36,324 nt of DNA from DATFXM01 sp035315885 (GTDB lineage: Bacteria; Acidobacteriota; Blastocatellia; UBA7656). Position numbers and translations under genes: made by a program. A model generated the notes under the pieces. It was not told the DNA's origin. It saw nothing but the letters and a program-made list of their open reading frames with translations, and made no database searches. Shown piece by piece: positions 7,026-14,819 of this stretch (positions within the stretch are counted from its first letter, which is position 1; every line of letters starts with the position of its first letter). The DNA is taken from contig DATFXM010000138.1 in NCBI GenBank assembly GCA_035315885.1, positions 1 through 36,324 on the forward strand, read 5' to 3'.

Positions 7026-9980
7026 ATGTCGCGTACAGACGCGCCTTTAGATCTCAAATCGACCGTAAACCTGCCGAAGACCGCCTTTGCTCAGAAGGCC
7101 AACCTCTCCCAGCGTGAGCCGCAGCGGCTCGAGCGATGGCGCGAGATGGACCTCTACCACCTGATTCGACAGACGCGTGCGGGCCGGCCGCTGTTCGTGT
7201 TGCACGACGGTCCCCCTTACGCGAATTCCGATATACACATCGGTACGGCGATGAACAAGATCCTCAAGGATTTTATCGTGAAGTCGCATTCGATGTTGGG
7301 CTACGACGCGCCCTACGTGCCGGGTTACGACTGTCACGGTCTTCCTATAGAGCTGTACGTGGACAAGAAACTGGGAGCCAAGAAGGGACAGATGAGTGCC
7401 GTCGCAATTCGACAGGCCTGTCGAAAACACGCCGCGGAGGCGCTCAAGAGACAGTCGAAGGACTTCCAGCGTCTGGGAGTGCTGGGTGAGTGGGAAGATC
7501 CTTACCTCACGATGTCAAACGCTTACGAAGCGGAGACCGCCCGTTTGTTTGGGCGTTTCGTCGAGCGTGGATTTGTTTACAAGGGTGCGCGTCCGGTCTA
7601 CTGGTGTATTCACGACCAGACTGCGCTGGCAGAAGCGGAAGTCGAATATCGGGAGCACACCAGCCCGTCGATCTACGTCAAGTTCCCATTTCCGGACGAT
7701 CAGGTTCGCGAGCTCGAATCGAGAACCGGCGACTCCTCGATCTCTGCAACAGGCAAGCCGGTGTTTGTTCTGATTTGGACGACAACTCCCTGGACGCTGC
7801 CTGCAAACCTGGGGATCGCGGTAAACCCGAACTTCGATTACGCGGCCGTAGACGTGGGCCGCGAAATCTACATCGTAGCGCGAGACCTCGTAAATGCGGT
7901 GGCCGAAAAGTGCGTTCTGGACGGCGCAAATCTCGTAACAACCTTTTCCGGAGCCTTGCTCGATCGACTGCGGGCGCGTCACGCGTGGATCGATCGCGAT
8001 TCGTTGATGATGGTCGGCGAGCACGTGACTCTTGGCGGCGAGTCGGACGCCGAGACTGAACTGGACGTAGCGGACGCACAGAAGAAGGGTTCGGGTAAAG
8101 CGGGCACGGGCTGTGTACATACTGCGCCAGGCCACGGACACGATGACTTCGTGATCGGCCAACAATACCGCGACGACCTCTCTGCGGTTTATAAGAAATT
8201 GCGAGAATCGGGCGCGATTGGTGGTCAGGAGCAAGGCACCGAAGTTTACTGTCCGGTAGATCACGCCGGGCGCTTTACGCGGGATGTAGAAGGGTTCGCG
8301 GGTCAGCAGGTGTTCGAAGCAAACAGCGGGATTGTCGATTTCCTGAAAGGAATCGGTGCTCTGGTTTATAGCGAAGACTACACGCACCGTTACCCACACT
8401 GTTGGCGTTGCCATCGCCCGGTTATCTTTCGTGCGACACCTCAGTGGTTTATATCGATGGACCGCGCCGCGGAAGGCAATCGCCCGCTGCGGCAGGCGGC
8501 AGTCGAAGAAATCGACCGCGTAAACTGGGTGCCGGGGTGGGGCCGTCTGCGGATGGCGAACATGTTCAAGAGCCGGCCTGACTGGTGCGTCTCCCGTCAG
8601 CGCGTCTGGGGAGTTCCGATTCCCGTCTTCTACTGCGGAGATTGCAACGAAACTATTGCTGACCCCAAAGTGATCAATCACGTAGCCGACCTGTTCGAAA
8701 GTGAAACCGCCGACGCGTGGTATTCACGCGAGCCGGAATACTTGTTGCCTGACGGCTTCGCTTGTCCGTCGTGCGACGGCACCAGATTCATCAAAGAGAC
8801 CGACATTCTGGACGTGTGGTTCGATTCGGGCTCCTCGTCGATTGCGGTCCTGGAGCGCGAGCGTCACCTGCCGTGGCCCGCTGATGTTTATCTTGAAGGA
8901 CCCGATCAGTATCGCGGATGGTTCAATTCGTCGCTGATGGTCGGGCTGGCGGCCCACAATCGCGCGCCCTACAAGACGGTTGTGACCCACGGTTGGACGG
9001 TGGACGGCGATGGCAAAGCGATGCACAAGTCAACCGGCAATGCCATTTCGCCAAATGAAGTCTCCGATAATCTGGGGTCGGAGATATTGCGCCTGTGGGT
9101 TGCGTCTTCCGATTATCAGGAAGACGTGAGGTTGTCGGAAGAGATCTTGAAGCGGCTGGTGGATGCGTACCGAAAGTTGAGAAACACCGCGAGGTACGCG
9201 CTTGGAAACATCAGCGATTTCGATCCGGCAGTGGACAGTGTGCCGCGCGATAGAATGTTTGAGATCGACCGTTGGGCATTAGCGGTTGCGAACCAGGTTG
9301 CGCGTAAGGTGAAGGATTCGTACGCCCGGTTCGACTACACGACGGTCTATCATACGCTGTACAACTATGCTACGGTAACATTGTCGGCGGTATACATCGA
9401 CATTTTGAAGGACCGCCTATACACGTTCGCGCCGAAGTCGCTTGGGCGGCGAAGCGCTCAGACGGCGCTTTATGAAATAGTCGATGGGCTGTCAAGGCTG
9501 CTGGCGCCGGTTCTGGTTTTCACCGCCGATGAAATCTGGGAGAACCTGCCGGGAGAGCGGGTCACCTCGGTTCACATGGCGGAGTTCCCGTCGGTGACCG
9601 ACGGCGTGGAAGATCAAGAGCTGCTTGCCACCTGGGACCGGCTGTTTGATGTCAGGTCGGCAGTTCAGCGCGCGCTTGAAGAAAAGAGAAACGAGAAGCT
9701 GATTGGGGCCTCGCTTGAGGCTAAGGTAAAGCTGAGGGCCGGGGGGAAAACGGCGGATCTACTAAAGCATTACGAAAATCAGCTCGCATCGATTATGATT
9801 GTTTCGGAAGTGGCGCTTGAGACGTCCGGCACCGATGAACTGCAGGTTGAAGTAACTCACGCGGACGGTGCGAAGTGCGAGCGTTGTTGGAACTGGTCGG
9901 TGACTGTGGGTAGTGACGATCGGTTTCCAAGCCTGGATGAGCGTTGCGTGAAGCAGATCGAAGAAGGCTGGGGAGGGTAG
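7026..9980 (+). CDS. ileS: Isoleucine-tRNA ligase
   Basis: The 984-aa class Ia enzyme charges tRNA-Ile and edits misactivated valine. The HIGH motif is at 71-74 (DIHIGTAMNKILKD). The CP1 editing domain follows, with WTTTPWTLPANLG and the GTGCVHTAPGHGHDDF region. A CxxC pair region (CGDC...CPSC) lies in the core, and LDVWFDSGSS precedes the KMSKS loop, which here reads KAMHKS (664-669). The C-terminal zinc finger has C951-x-x-C954 followed by W, but only one Cys (C974) where a second CxxC pair is usual. The start at 7026 fits the family's N-terminus (LPKTAFAQKANLSQREP), with GGGAG roughly 12 nt upstream. It opens the ileS-lspA-lgt-rluD unit. Confidence 0.97.
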   Translation: MSRTDAPLDLKSTVNLPKTAFAQKANLSQREPQRLERWREMDLYHLIRQTRAGRPLFVLHDGPPYANSDIHIGTAMNKILKDFIVKSHSMLGYDAPYVPGYDCHGLPIELYVDKKLGAKKGQMSAVAIRQACRKHAAEALKRQSKDFQRLGVLGEWEDPYLTMSNAYEAETARLFGRFVERGFVYKGARPVYWCIHDQTALAEAEVEYREHTSPSIYVKFPFPDDQVRELESRTGDSSISATGKPVFVLIWTTTPWTLPANLGIAVNPNFDYAAVDVGREIYIVARDLVNAVAEKCVLDGANLVTTFSGALLDRLRARHAWIDRDSLMMVGEHVTLGGESDAETELDVADAQKKGSGKAGTGCVHTAPGHGHDDFVIGQQYRDDLSAVYKKLRESGAIGGQEQGTEVYCPVDHAGRFTRDVEGFAGQQVFEANSGIVDFLKGIGALVYSEDYTHRYPHCWRCHRPVIFRATPQWFISMDRAAEGNRPLRQAAVEEIDRVNWVPGWGRLRMANMFKSRPDWCVSRQRVWGVPIPVFYCGDCNETIADPKVINHVADLFESETADAWYSREPEYLLPDGFACPSCDGTRFIKETDILDVWFDSGSSSIAVLERERHLPWPADVYLEGPDQYRGWFNSSLMVGLAAHNRAPYKTVVTHGWTVDGDGKAMHKSTGNAISPNEVSDNLGSEILRLWVASSDYQEDVRLSEEILKRLVDAYRKLRNTARYALGNISDFDPAVDSVPRDRMFEIDRWALAVANQVARKVKDSYARFDYTTVYHTLYNYATVTLSAVYIDILKDRLYTFAPKSLGRRSAQTALYEIVDGLSRLLAPVLVFTADEIWENLPGERVTSVHMAEFPSVTDGVEDQELLATWDRLFDVRSAVQRALEEKRNEKLIGASLEAKVKLRAGGKTADLLKHYENQLASIMIVSEVALETSGTDELQVEVTHADGAKCERCWNWSVTVGSDDRFPSLDERCVKQIEEGWGG

Positions 9981-9988
9981 TAGCAGTG

Positions 9989-10549
9989 ATGAGTTCAGAA
10001 GCTGTCAGCGTTAAGACCGGCGCAGAAAGAATCTGGTGGTTGACCGTAACGATGTTTGCGCTGGCGGCGGACCAGTTCACCAAGTATTGGATGTCGATCA
10101 GGCTGCGGACAGGCGATGACATCGATGTCGTCCCCGGTTTCGTCAAATTCAGTTACACCGAGAATCCCGGCATAGCGTTCGGGATGCTGAATCACGGCAA
10201 CGTGAAGTGGTTCCTGGTAGCGATTTCGGTGATTGCGATCATCGCAGTGGTTTACTACATTTCACGGACACCCGCCAGCAATCGGTTGCTGCTGTGGTCT
10301 CTTGCGTTGCTTGCGGCGGGGATCGCAGGAAACCTGATCGATCGAATCCGGCTTGGGCGGGTGATAGACTTTATTTTGATCTACTATCGGAGTTATCAGT
10401 GGCCGGTGTTCAACGTCGCGGACACCGCAATAACAATCGGAGCCGCACTGATGGCCATCGAGTTGTTCTTGACTCCCCACGGAGAGCGGGAACGGATTGC
10501 TGCGCCGGTGGAGACAGCTCTAGCCGACGCGCCGGCGGACGATCAGTAA
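9989..10549 (+). CDS. lspA: Lipoprotein signal peptidase (signal peptidase II)
   Basis: This inner-membrane aspartyl protease removes the signal peptide from diacylglyceryl-modified prolipoproteins. All family motifs are visible: AADQFTKYW (27-34), YTENPGIAFG (56-65), GNLIDR with catalytic D118, and FNVADTAIT with catalytic D145. There are four transmembrane stretches. The length is 186 aa. The start is ATG 9989 (GTG 9986 is in frame directly before it), with GGGGAGGG overlapping the end of ileS as ribosome site. The ORF's longer upstream extension would overlap ileS and lacks family similarity. It lies 8 bp after the ileS stop, so it is probably co-transcribed and translationally coupled. 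Confidence 0.96.
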   Translation: MSSEAVSVKTGAERIWWLTVTMFALAADQFTKYWMSIRLRTGDDIDVVPGFVKFSYTENPGIAFGMLNHGNVKWFLVAISVIAIIAVVYYISRTPASNRLLLWSLALLAAGIAGNLIDRIRLGRVIDFILIYYRSYQWPVFNVADTAITIGAALMAIELFLTPHGERERIAAPVETALADAPADDQ

Positions 10550-10595
10550 ACCCAACCAATGATTTCCAACCCTCATATCGACTGGCATTGAGACG

Positions 10596-11414
10596 ATGTT
10601 TCCTGAGCTGTTTCGAATTCCTGGCCTAGATATACCAATCGCCACCTACGGAGTCCTTTTAGCGATCGGTTTTGTGCTTGCTCTGTGGGCCACCGCCCGG
10701 CTCGCCGAACGTGACGGCCTTCCAAAAGACCGGATCTATGACCTCGGGCTCTATATCCTCGCTTCTTCGCTGATCGGATCCAAGCTGTTGCTGATTGTTA
10801 CCGAGTGGAACGACTACGGCAGCAGTTGGAAGAAGGTGTTTTCTCTCGATCTGTTCCGTTCGGCTGGCGTTTACTACGGAGGGTTCCTGGTTGCTCTGCT
10901 TGTCAGCATTTTTCTGATGAGACGGTGGAAGCTGCCATGGCGCAAGACGGCCGATGCGTTCGCCCCTGGAGTTGCGCTTGGACACTCGATCGGGCGGCTC
11001 GGTTGTTTTTCAGCCGGTTGCTGTTGGGGGAAGCCTACAACGTCGTGGCTCGGAGTCAGGTTTACGGCCAAAGCCGCCGAACTGACCGGCGTTCCGATTG
11101 ATCACGCGCTCGTGCCCACCCAGCTTATAGAGGCGGTGGCGAACCTTTTGATCTTCGGCCTTCTGTTGTGGCTGCGCCGCCGTCGTTCGTTCGACGGGCA
11201 GATCATTTTCACCTACCTGATAGTGTACGCAGTCGCCCGCTTCACAATCGAATTCTGGCGCGACGACCCGCGAGGCGAGCTGTTGGGAATGTCTACGTCG
11301 CAGTTTATCTCAATCGTGATGTTCATCCTCGGAGTGTCCCTGACGCTGTATCACCGGTGGCGAACCCGCGGCGGTGTAGGCGCGCAACACGACGTCGCGG
11401 CACAGGTATCCTGA
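10596..11414 (+). CDS. lgt: Prolipoprotein diacylglyceryl transferase
   Basis: Lgt transfers diacylglycerol from phosphatidylglycerol to the lipobox cysteine, the step immediately before LspA, whose gene is 46 bp upstream. The 272-aa protein has about seven membrane segments. The GVYYGGF motif (91-97), the signature region HSIGRLGCFSAGCCWGK (130-146, with the essential Arg at 134) and the C-terminal RFTIEFWRDDPRG segment mark the family. The signature is the Cys-rich variant (GCFSAGCCWG) rather than the GNFINGE form of E. coli. The C-terminus runs to the start region of rluD with almost no gap. Confidence 0.95.
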   Translation: MFPELFRIPGLDIPIATYGVLLAIGFVLALWATARLAERDGLPKDRIYDLGLYILASSLIGSKLLLIVTEWNDYGSSWKKVFSLDLFRSAGVYYGGFLVALLVSIFLMRRWKLPWRKTADAFAPGVALGHSIGRLGCFSAGCCWGKPTTSWLGVRFTAKAAELTGVPIDHALVPTQLIEAVANLLIFGLLLWLRRRRSFDGQIIFTYLIVYAVARFTIEFWRDDPRGELLGMSTSQFISIVMFILGVSLTLYHRWRTRGGVGAQHDVAAQVS

Positions 11415-11416
11415 AC

Positions 11417-12412
11417 TTGGCTGATAGCGATGCCCTAGTCTTTAAGCCCGGCGCCGACGACATATCCTCTCGAATAGATTCGTTTCTCGCATCCCACGTA
11501 GACCAGGTCAGCCGCACGCGAATTCAACGTGCAATAGAAGACGGCGATGTGCTCGTAAACCAGCGCGTCGTGAAACCGAGTTACCGGTTGCGTCCCGACG
11601 ACGAGATCGAACTTGACCTGCCGGAACCTCCCCCGGTTGAGCTTGAACCCGAGGCGATTCCAATCAGCGTGGTATTCGAAGACCAGGACCTGATTGTGGT
11701 GGATAAAGCCGCGGGCATGGTAGTTCACCCGGGTGCCGGAGTCTCGAATGGGACTCTGGCAAATGCATTGGTGCACCACTTCAATGAACTTTCGGGCTTA
11801 GCAGGAAAGATCAGACCCGGAATCGTTCATCGGATCGACAAAGACACGTCGGGACTTCTGATCGTGGCAAAAAACGATTTGGCTCACGAACGTCTATCGG
11901 ATCAGTTTCATGACCGCACAGTCGTGAAGGAATATATCGCCTTGGTTTATGGGCTCGTGAAGCAGGACCAGGGCGAGATCGAGTCGCGAATAGGACGAGA
12001 TCCGCGCAACCGGACAAGAATGGCCGTGCTGAAGGGCGGAGCAGGCAGGCCCGCTCTTACGCTGTTCGAGGTCAAGCGGCGATTCGATGAGGTCACCCTT
12101 CTCTCGATTCGAATCAGGACCGGCCGGACGCATCAGATACGAGTGCATTTGGCAAGCATCGGTCACCCTGTAGTAGGCGATGGAGCGTACAGCGGCAATC
12201 GCGAGAATCAGATCAGGGACGCGAGGCTTCGAAGCAGAATCAAGACTTTGAAGCGGCATTTTCTTCACGCCGCGCGACTCGAGTTCAGCCACCCTCGCAC
12301 CGGCGAGCGCCTCGCTTTTGAGTCAGTATTGCCGCAGGGGTTGAAGGAAGTGCTGAGTGCTGAGTCCGGAGTGCTGAGTGCTGAGTCCAGAGTGCTGAGT
12401 CCGGAGTGCTGA
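11417..12412 (+). CDS. rluD: 23S rRNA pseudouridine synthase, RluD/RluA family
   Basis: The protein converts specific uridines in rRNA to pseudouridine. An S4 RNA-binding domain lies at about 16-75. The catalytic motif is GIVHRIDKDTSGLLIVAKN with D141, and a C-terminal family motif GRTHQIRVHLASIGHPVVGD is also present. Start TTG 11417 is the in-frame start just after the lgt stop (11412-11414); it gives 331 aa, close to E. coli RluD. No strong ribosome site is visible, which suggests coupling to lgt. The last 21 residues are not family sequence. They are encoded by GTGCTGA-type heptamers and form a 7-residue peptide repeat (VLSAESG, VLSAESR, VLSPEC) that ends at a TGA within the array. Confidence 0.93.
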   Translation: MADSDALVFKPGADDISSRIDSFLASHVDQVSRTRIQRAIEDGDVLVNQRVVKPSYRLRPDDEIELDLPEPPPVELEPEAIPISVVFEDQDLIVVDKAAGMVVHPGAGVSNGTLANALVHHFNELSGLAGKIRPGIVHRIDKDTSGLLIVAKNDLAHERLSDQFHDRTVVKEYIALVYGLVKQDQGEIESRIGRDPRNRTRMAVLKGGAGRPALTLFEVKRRFDEVTLLSIRIRTGRTHQIRVHLASIGHPVVGDGAYSGNRENQIRDARLRSRIKTLKRHFLHAARLEFSHPRTGERLAFESVLPQGLKEVLSAESGVLSAESRVLSPEC

Positions 12413-12436
12413 GTGCTGAGTGCTGAGTCCGGAGTG
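12350..12436 (+). repeat. Heptamer array (GTGCTGA/GTCCGGA), 12 units, overlapping the rluD 3' end
   Basis: Twelve uninterrupted 7-bp words run from 12350 to 12433: eight GTGCTGA, three GTCCGGA and one GTCCAGA, followed by GTG. The first nine words (63 nt) lie inside rluD. The array faces an inverted counterpart at 12737-12771, with double-hairpin repeats between the two. Confidence 0.95.
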
Positions 12437-12710
12437 TCGACCCCTAGAGGGTTCGGCACAAGACATGAGCCCGCGCAGCGGGCGACAGAATGTAGCCCCC
12501 GGTGAGTCCGCGAACCGGGGGGAGTCGCACCAATAGAGATGCGAGCCCGCGCAGCGGGCGACAGAACGCTATCCCCCGGTGAGTCCGCGAACCGGGGGCC
12601 TCGTCCATCGCACAGTGACTACCGGCATTAGTTGCTCAGCTCATCGCCACCCCCCGGTTCGCGGACTCACCGGGGGCTACGTTCTGTTGCCCGCTGCGCG
12701 GGCTCATGTC
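12434..12710. repeat. Core of composite element: short palindrome plus double-hairpin repeats in both orientations
   Basis: An imperfect GACCCCTAGAGGGTTC palindrome (about 12438-12454) leads into two plus-oriented family A units: 12468-12543 with linker GAATGTAGC, and 12544-12600 with linker GAACGCTATC. A spacer of about 50 bp follows, then one minus-oriented unit (12650-12710). The first 90 bp or so are nearly identical to 35998-36090. No coding sequence is seen. Confidence 0.9.
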
Positions 12711-12736
12711 TAGAGACGAAGCCCTTCGGGGTTGGC

Positions 12737-12771
12737 ACTCAGCACCCAGCACTCAGCACTCAGCACTATCC
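12737..12771 (-). repeat. Heptamer array (ACTCAGC) abutting the sigma factor stop codon
   Basis: Four words (ACTCAGC, ACCCAGC, ACTCAGC, ACTCAGC) are followed by a diverged ACTATCC that covers the stop. On the minus strand the sigma gene ends TAG, and the G of that stop is the first base of GTGCTGA. The preceding CCCTTCGGGG (about 12722-12731) belongs to the CAACCCC palindrome family. Confidence 0.9.
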
Positions 12772-14025
12772 CATCAGGCGTGATGCTCGTTCAAGAAGGA
12801 GACGGCGCTCGCTTTCGTTTCGCGTCAGCGTTGCCGCGCGCGCGAGTTCTACGCGAGCCTCATCGAACCTGCCCAGCTTCACTAGAAAATCCGCTCGTAC
12901 GCTCGGCAACAGGTAGTAGTCCTTCAGCAGACGGTCCGAGAGCAGCGTATCAACAATCTCAAGCCCTTCCGCAGGACCAAACGCCATCGCAACCGCCACC
13001 GCACGATTCAATTCAACGACCGGCGACGGTGCGAGTTGCGACAGCGCTTCGTACAATGCGGCGATGCGCCCCCAATCCGTCTCCTCCGGCGTCCGAGCGC
13101 GCGCATGACACGCGGCGATCGCCGCCTGCAATGCGTATGGACCGAACGCGCCACCCAGCGCTTCGGCTCGCGTCAGCGCCGCAAGACCGCGGTTGATCAA
13201 AGTGTAGTCCCAGCGTGTCCTGTTTTGATCGAGAAGTAATACGGGTTCGCCGCCGTTGCCCAGTCGGGCGGCCACCCGTGACGCCTGTATCTCCATGAGC
13301 GCCACTAACCCGTGCACTTCCGGCTCACTCGGCGCAAGCTCTGCGAGAATTCGCCCGAGTCGCAGAGCCTCTTCGCAAAGTGCCGGACGCATCCAGTCAT
13401 CTCCGGCAGTGGCACTGTAGCCTTCGTTAAAAATAAGGTAGATGACTTCGAGCACCGAAGAGAGGCGCGCTTGTCGTTCTGCACCGCGAGGGACCTCGAA
13501 TGGAACACGCGCTTCGGAGAGGGTTCGCTTGGCGCGGACGATTCGCTGGGCCAATGTCTTCTCGGCCACAAGGAACGCCCGAGCGATCTCTTGTGTAGTC
13601 AGCCCTCCAAGCATTCGCAAAGTGAGAGCGACTCGTGCCTCGCGCGAGAGCACCGGATGACAAGCGGTGAACACCAGCCTCAGCAGGTCGTCTCCGATAT
13701 CGTCGTCGGCCGAGTTCTCGAAGTCAGCCACCGCGAACCGCTGCTGCTCGTCCAGATCACGGCTGATCTCCTGGTGTTTGTCTGCGAGGAGTTTACCCCT
13801 GCGCCAGAGATCGACTGCACGGTTCTTTGCTGTGGTCATGAGCCAGGCTCCCGGTTTCTCCGGGATGCCCGACTCAGGCCATCGTTCGAGCGCGGCTATA
13901 AAGGCATCCTGTGCGAGGTCTTCAGCGAGGCCTATGTCGCGCACCACGCGCGCGAGTCCGGCAATCAGTTTGGCAGATTCGATCCTCCAGACGGCTTCGA
14001 TCGCGCGATGAATGTCTGTAGCCAT
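12766..14025 (-). CDS. ECF42-type RNA polymerase sigma factor with C-terminal TPR-like extension
   Basis: The 419-aa protein begins with sigma region 2 (AEDLAQDAFIAALERWP, WLMTTAKNRAVDLWRR, about 34-77). It then has a CHPVLSREARVALTLR segment and a sigma region 4 helix-turn-helix (GGLTTQEIARAFLVAEKTLAQRIVRAKR, about 130-157). About 250 helical residues follow with the IYLIFNEGYSA motif. This long C-terminal domain and the adjacent DGPF gene are the defining traits of ECF42 sigma factors. These have no conventional anti-sigma factor, and the C-terminal domain is thought to control activity. ATG 14025 is chosen over upstream starts because those would overlap the DGPF gene. The gene lies 43 bp downstream of the DGPF gene on the same strand. 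Confidence 0.93.
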   Translation of the reverse strand: MATDIHRAIEAVWRIESAKLIAGLARVVRDIGLAEDLAQDAFIAALERWPESGIPEKPGAWLMTTAKNRAVDLWRRGKLLADKHQEISRDLDEQQRFAVADFENSADDDIGDDLLRLVFTACHPVLSREARVALTLRMLGGLTTQEIARAFLVAEKTLAQRIVRAKRTLSEARVPFEVPRGAERQARLSSVLEVIYLIFNEGYSATAGDDWMRPALCEEALRLGRILAELAPSEPEVHGLVALMEIQASRVAARLGNGGEPVLLLDQNRTRWDYTLINRGLAALTRAEALGGAFGPYALQAAIAACHARARTPEETDWGRIAALYEALSQLAPSPVVELNRAVAVAMAFGPAEGLEIVDTLLSDRLLKDYYLLPSVRADFLVKLGRFDEARVELARAATLTRNESERRLLLERASRLMG

Positions 14026-14068
14026 AGATGACCGGCCATCAGCACGGAGACCGGTTGCCAATGTTGAA

Positions 14069-14497
14069 CTATTTGATCGAGTCCATTTGTGCGCGCAAGG
14101 CCTCGAGCTTTTTGTTTGCTTCCTCTTCGGTGAAATCAGTCTTGCAGTCCACATCGAACACCTGTCGGATTTCGATTTCGCCGTCGCCGGCTTGAGCAGG
14201 CTTTGGAATACGTTTGACCCATTCTACGGCTTCTTCTATGGACTTGACCTGCCACAGCCAGAACCCCGCGATCAGTTCTTTGGCCTCAGCGAAGGGGCCG
14301 TCGGTCACGGTGACCTTATCGCCTGAGAAGCTCACTCGCACGCCCTTTGCGCTTGGGTAGAGGCCTTGCGCGTCCAGCATTACGCCAGCCTTTACCAGAT
14401 CCTGGTTGAATCTGTTCATATCGGCGAAGAACTTCTCATCCGGCATTGCGCCCGCTTCGGATTCCTCGTTGGCTTTGATCAGAACCATAACGCGCAT
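14069..14497 (-). CDS. DGPF-domain (YCII-related) protein, ECF42 partner
   Basis: The 142-aa single-domain protein has a ferredoxin-like YCII fold signature and the DGPF motif (D66-F69) in VTDGPFAEAKELIAGFW. The N-terminus MRVMVLIKANEESEAG is typical of the family. Such genes are the conserved neighbours and known targets of ECF42 sigma factors; the biochemical role is unclear. AAGGAGAG lies about 6 nt upstream of the ATG on the minus strand, a good ribosome site, so this gene leads the unit. A TGTCGA hexamer lies about 100 nt upstream. Confidence 0.92.
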   Translation of the reverse strand: MRVMVLIKANEESEAGAMPDEKFFADMNRFNQDLVKAGVMLDAQGLYPSAKGVRVSFSGDKVTVTDGPFAEAKELIAGFWLWQVKSIEEAVEWVKRIPKPAQAGDGEIEIRQVFDVDCKTDFTEEEANKKLEALRAQMDSIK

Positions 14498-14597
14498 GTA
14501 AGTCTCTCCTTGACTTGGGATTGAGAACCGGGTGTTCGGGGCAGTTTCGACCGAATACCTCAGGCTCTACTATGACAACGAACGAACGCAACCGAGA

Positions 14598-14603
14598 TCG
14601 ACA
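14598..14603 (-). promoter_or_regulatory. Possible ECF42 -35 element (TGTCGA) upstream of the DGPF gene
   Basis: The minus strand carries TGTCGA, the -35 motif reported for ECF42 targets. Following sequence contains CGTTC (13-nt spacer) and CGTTG (17-nt spacer) but not an exact CGAC/CGTC -10. A chance match within a 250-bp gap is possible. Confidence 0.35.
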
Positions 14604-14621
14604 AGTCGGAGGAGAAAATGA

Positions 14622-14819
14622 GCGAAGGGGCGAATGGGCGAAGCGGCGAAGGGGCGAATTCGCGACGCGGGGACGCGGAGAGGAGTGACGCGGCGACGCT
14701 GGCCGGAATTTCTATATCCTGCTCTTTCGCCCTTTCGCCTCCGTGTCTCCGTGTCCCCTCATCTCCTCATCCCCTCATCTCCGCGTCGCCCTTCGCCCCT
14801 TCGCTTCCGCCTCTCCGCG
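14622..14819. repeat. Inverted pair of octamer arrays overlapping the miaB 3' end
   Basis: The G-rich arm (14622-14693) is GCGAAGGG, GCGAATGG, GCGAAGCG, GCGAAGGG, GCGAATTC, GCGACGCG, GGGACGCG and so on, in strict 8-bp phase. The C-rich arm (14724-14819) also keeps an 8-bp phase through several words (CTTTCGCC, TCCGTGTC, CCCTCATC, TCCGCGTC, CCCCTTCG). The C-rich arm contains the miaB stop and its last codons. A short G-rich ORF at 14618 is repeat sequence only. Confidence 0.9.

Noticed and set aside
7515..8681. 388-aa minus-strand ORF inside ileS
   Set aside because: Shadow of ileS; composition and lack of motifs do not support a gene.
14026..14154. N-terminal extension of the sigma factor
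   Set aside because: It would overlap the DGPF gene and does not resemble sigma region 2; the ATG at 14025 fits the family start.
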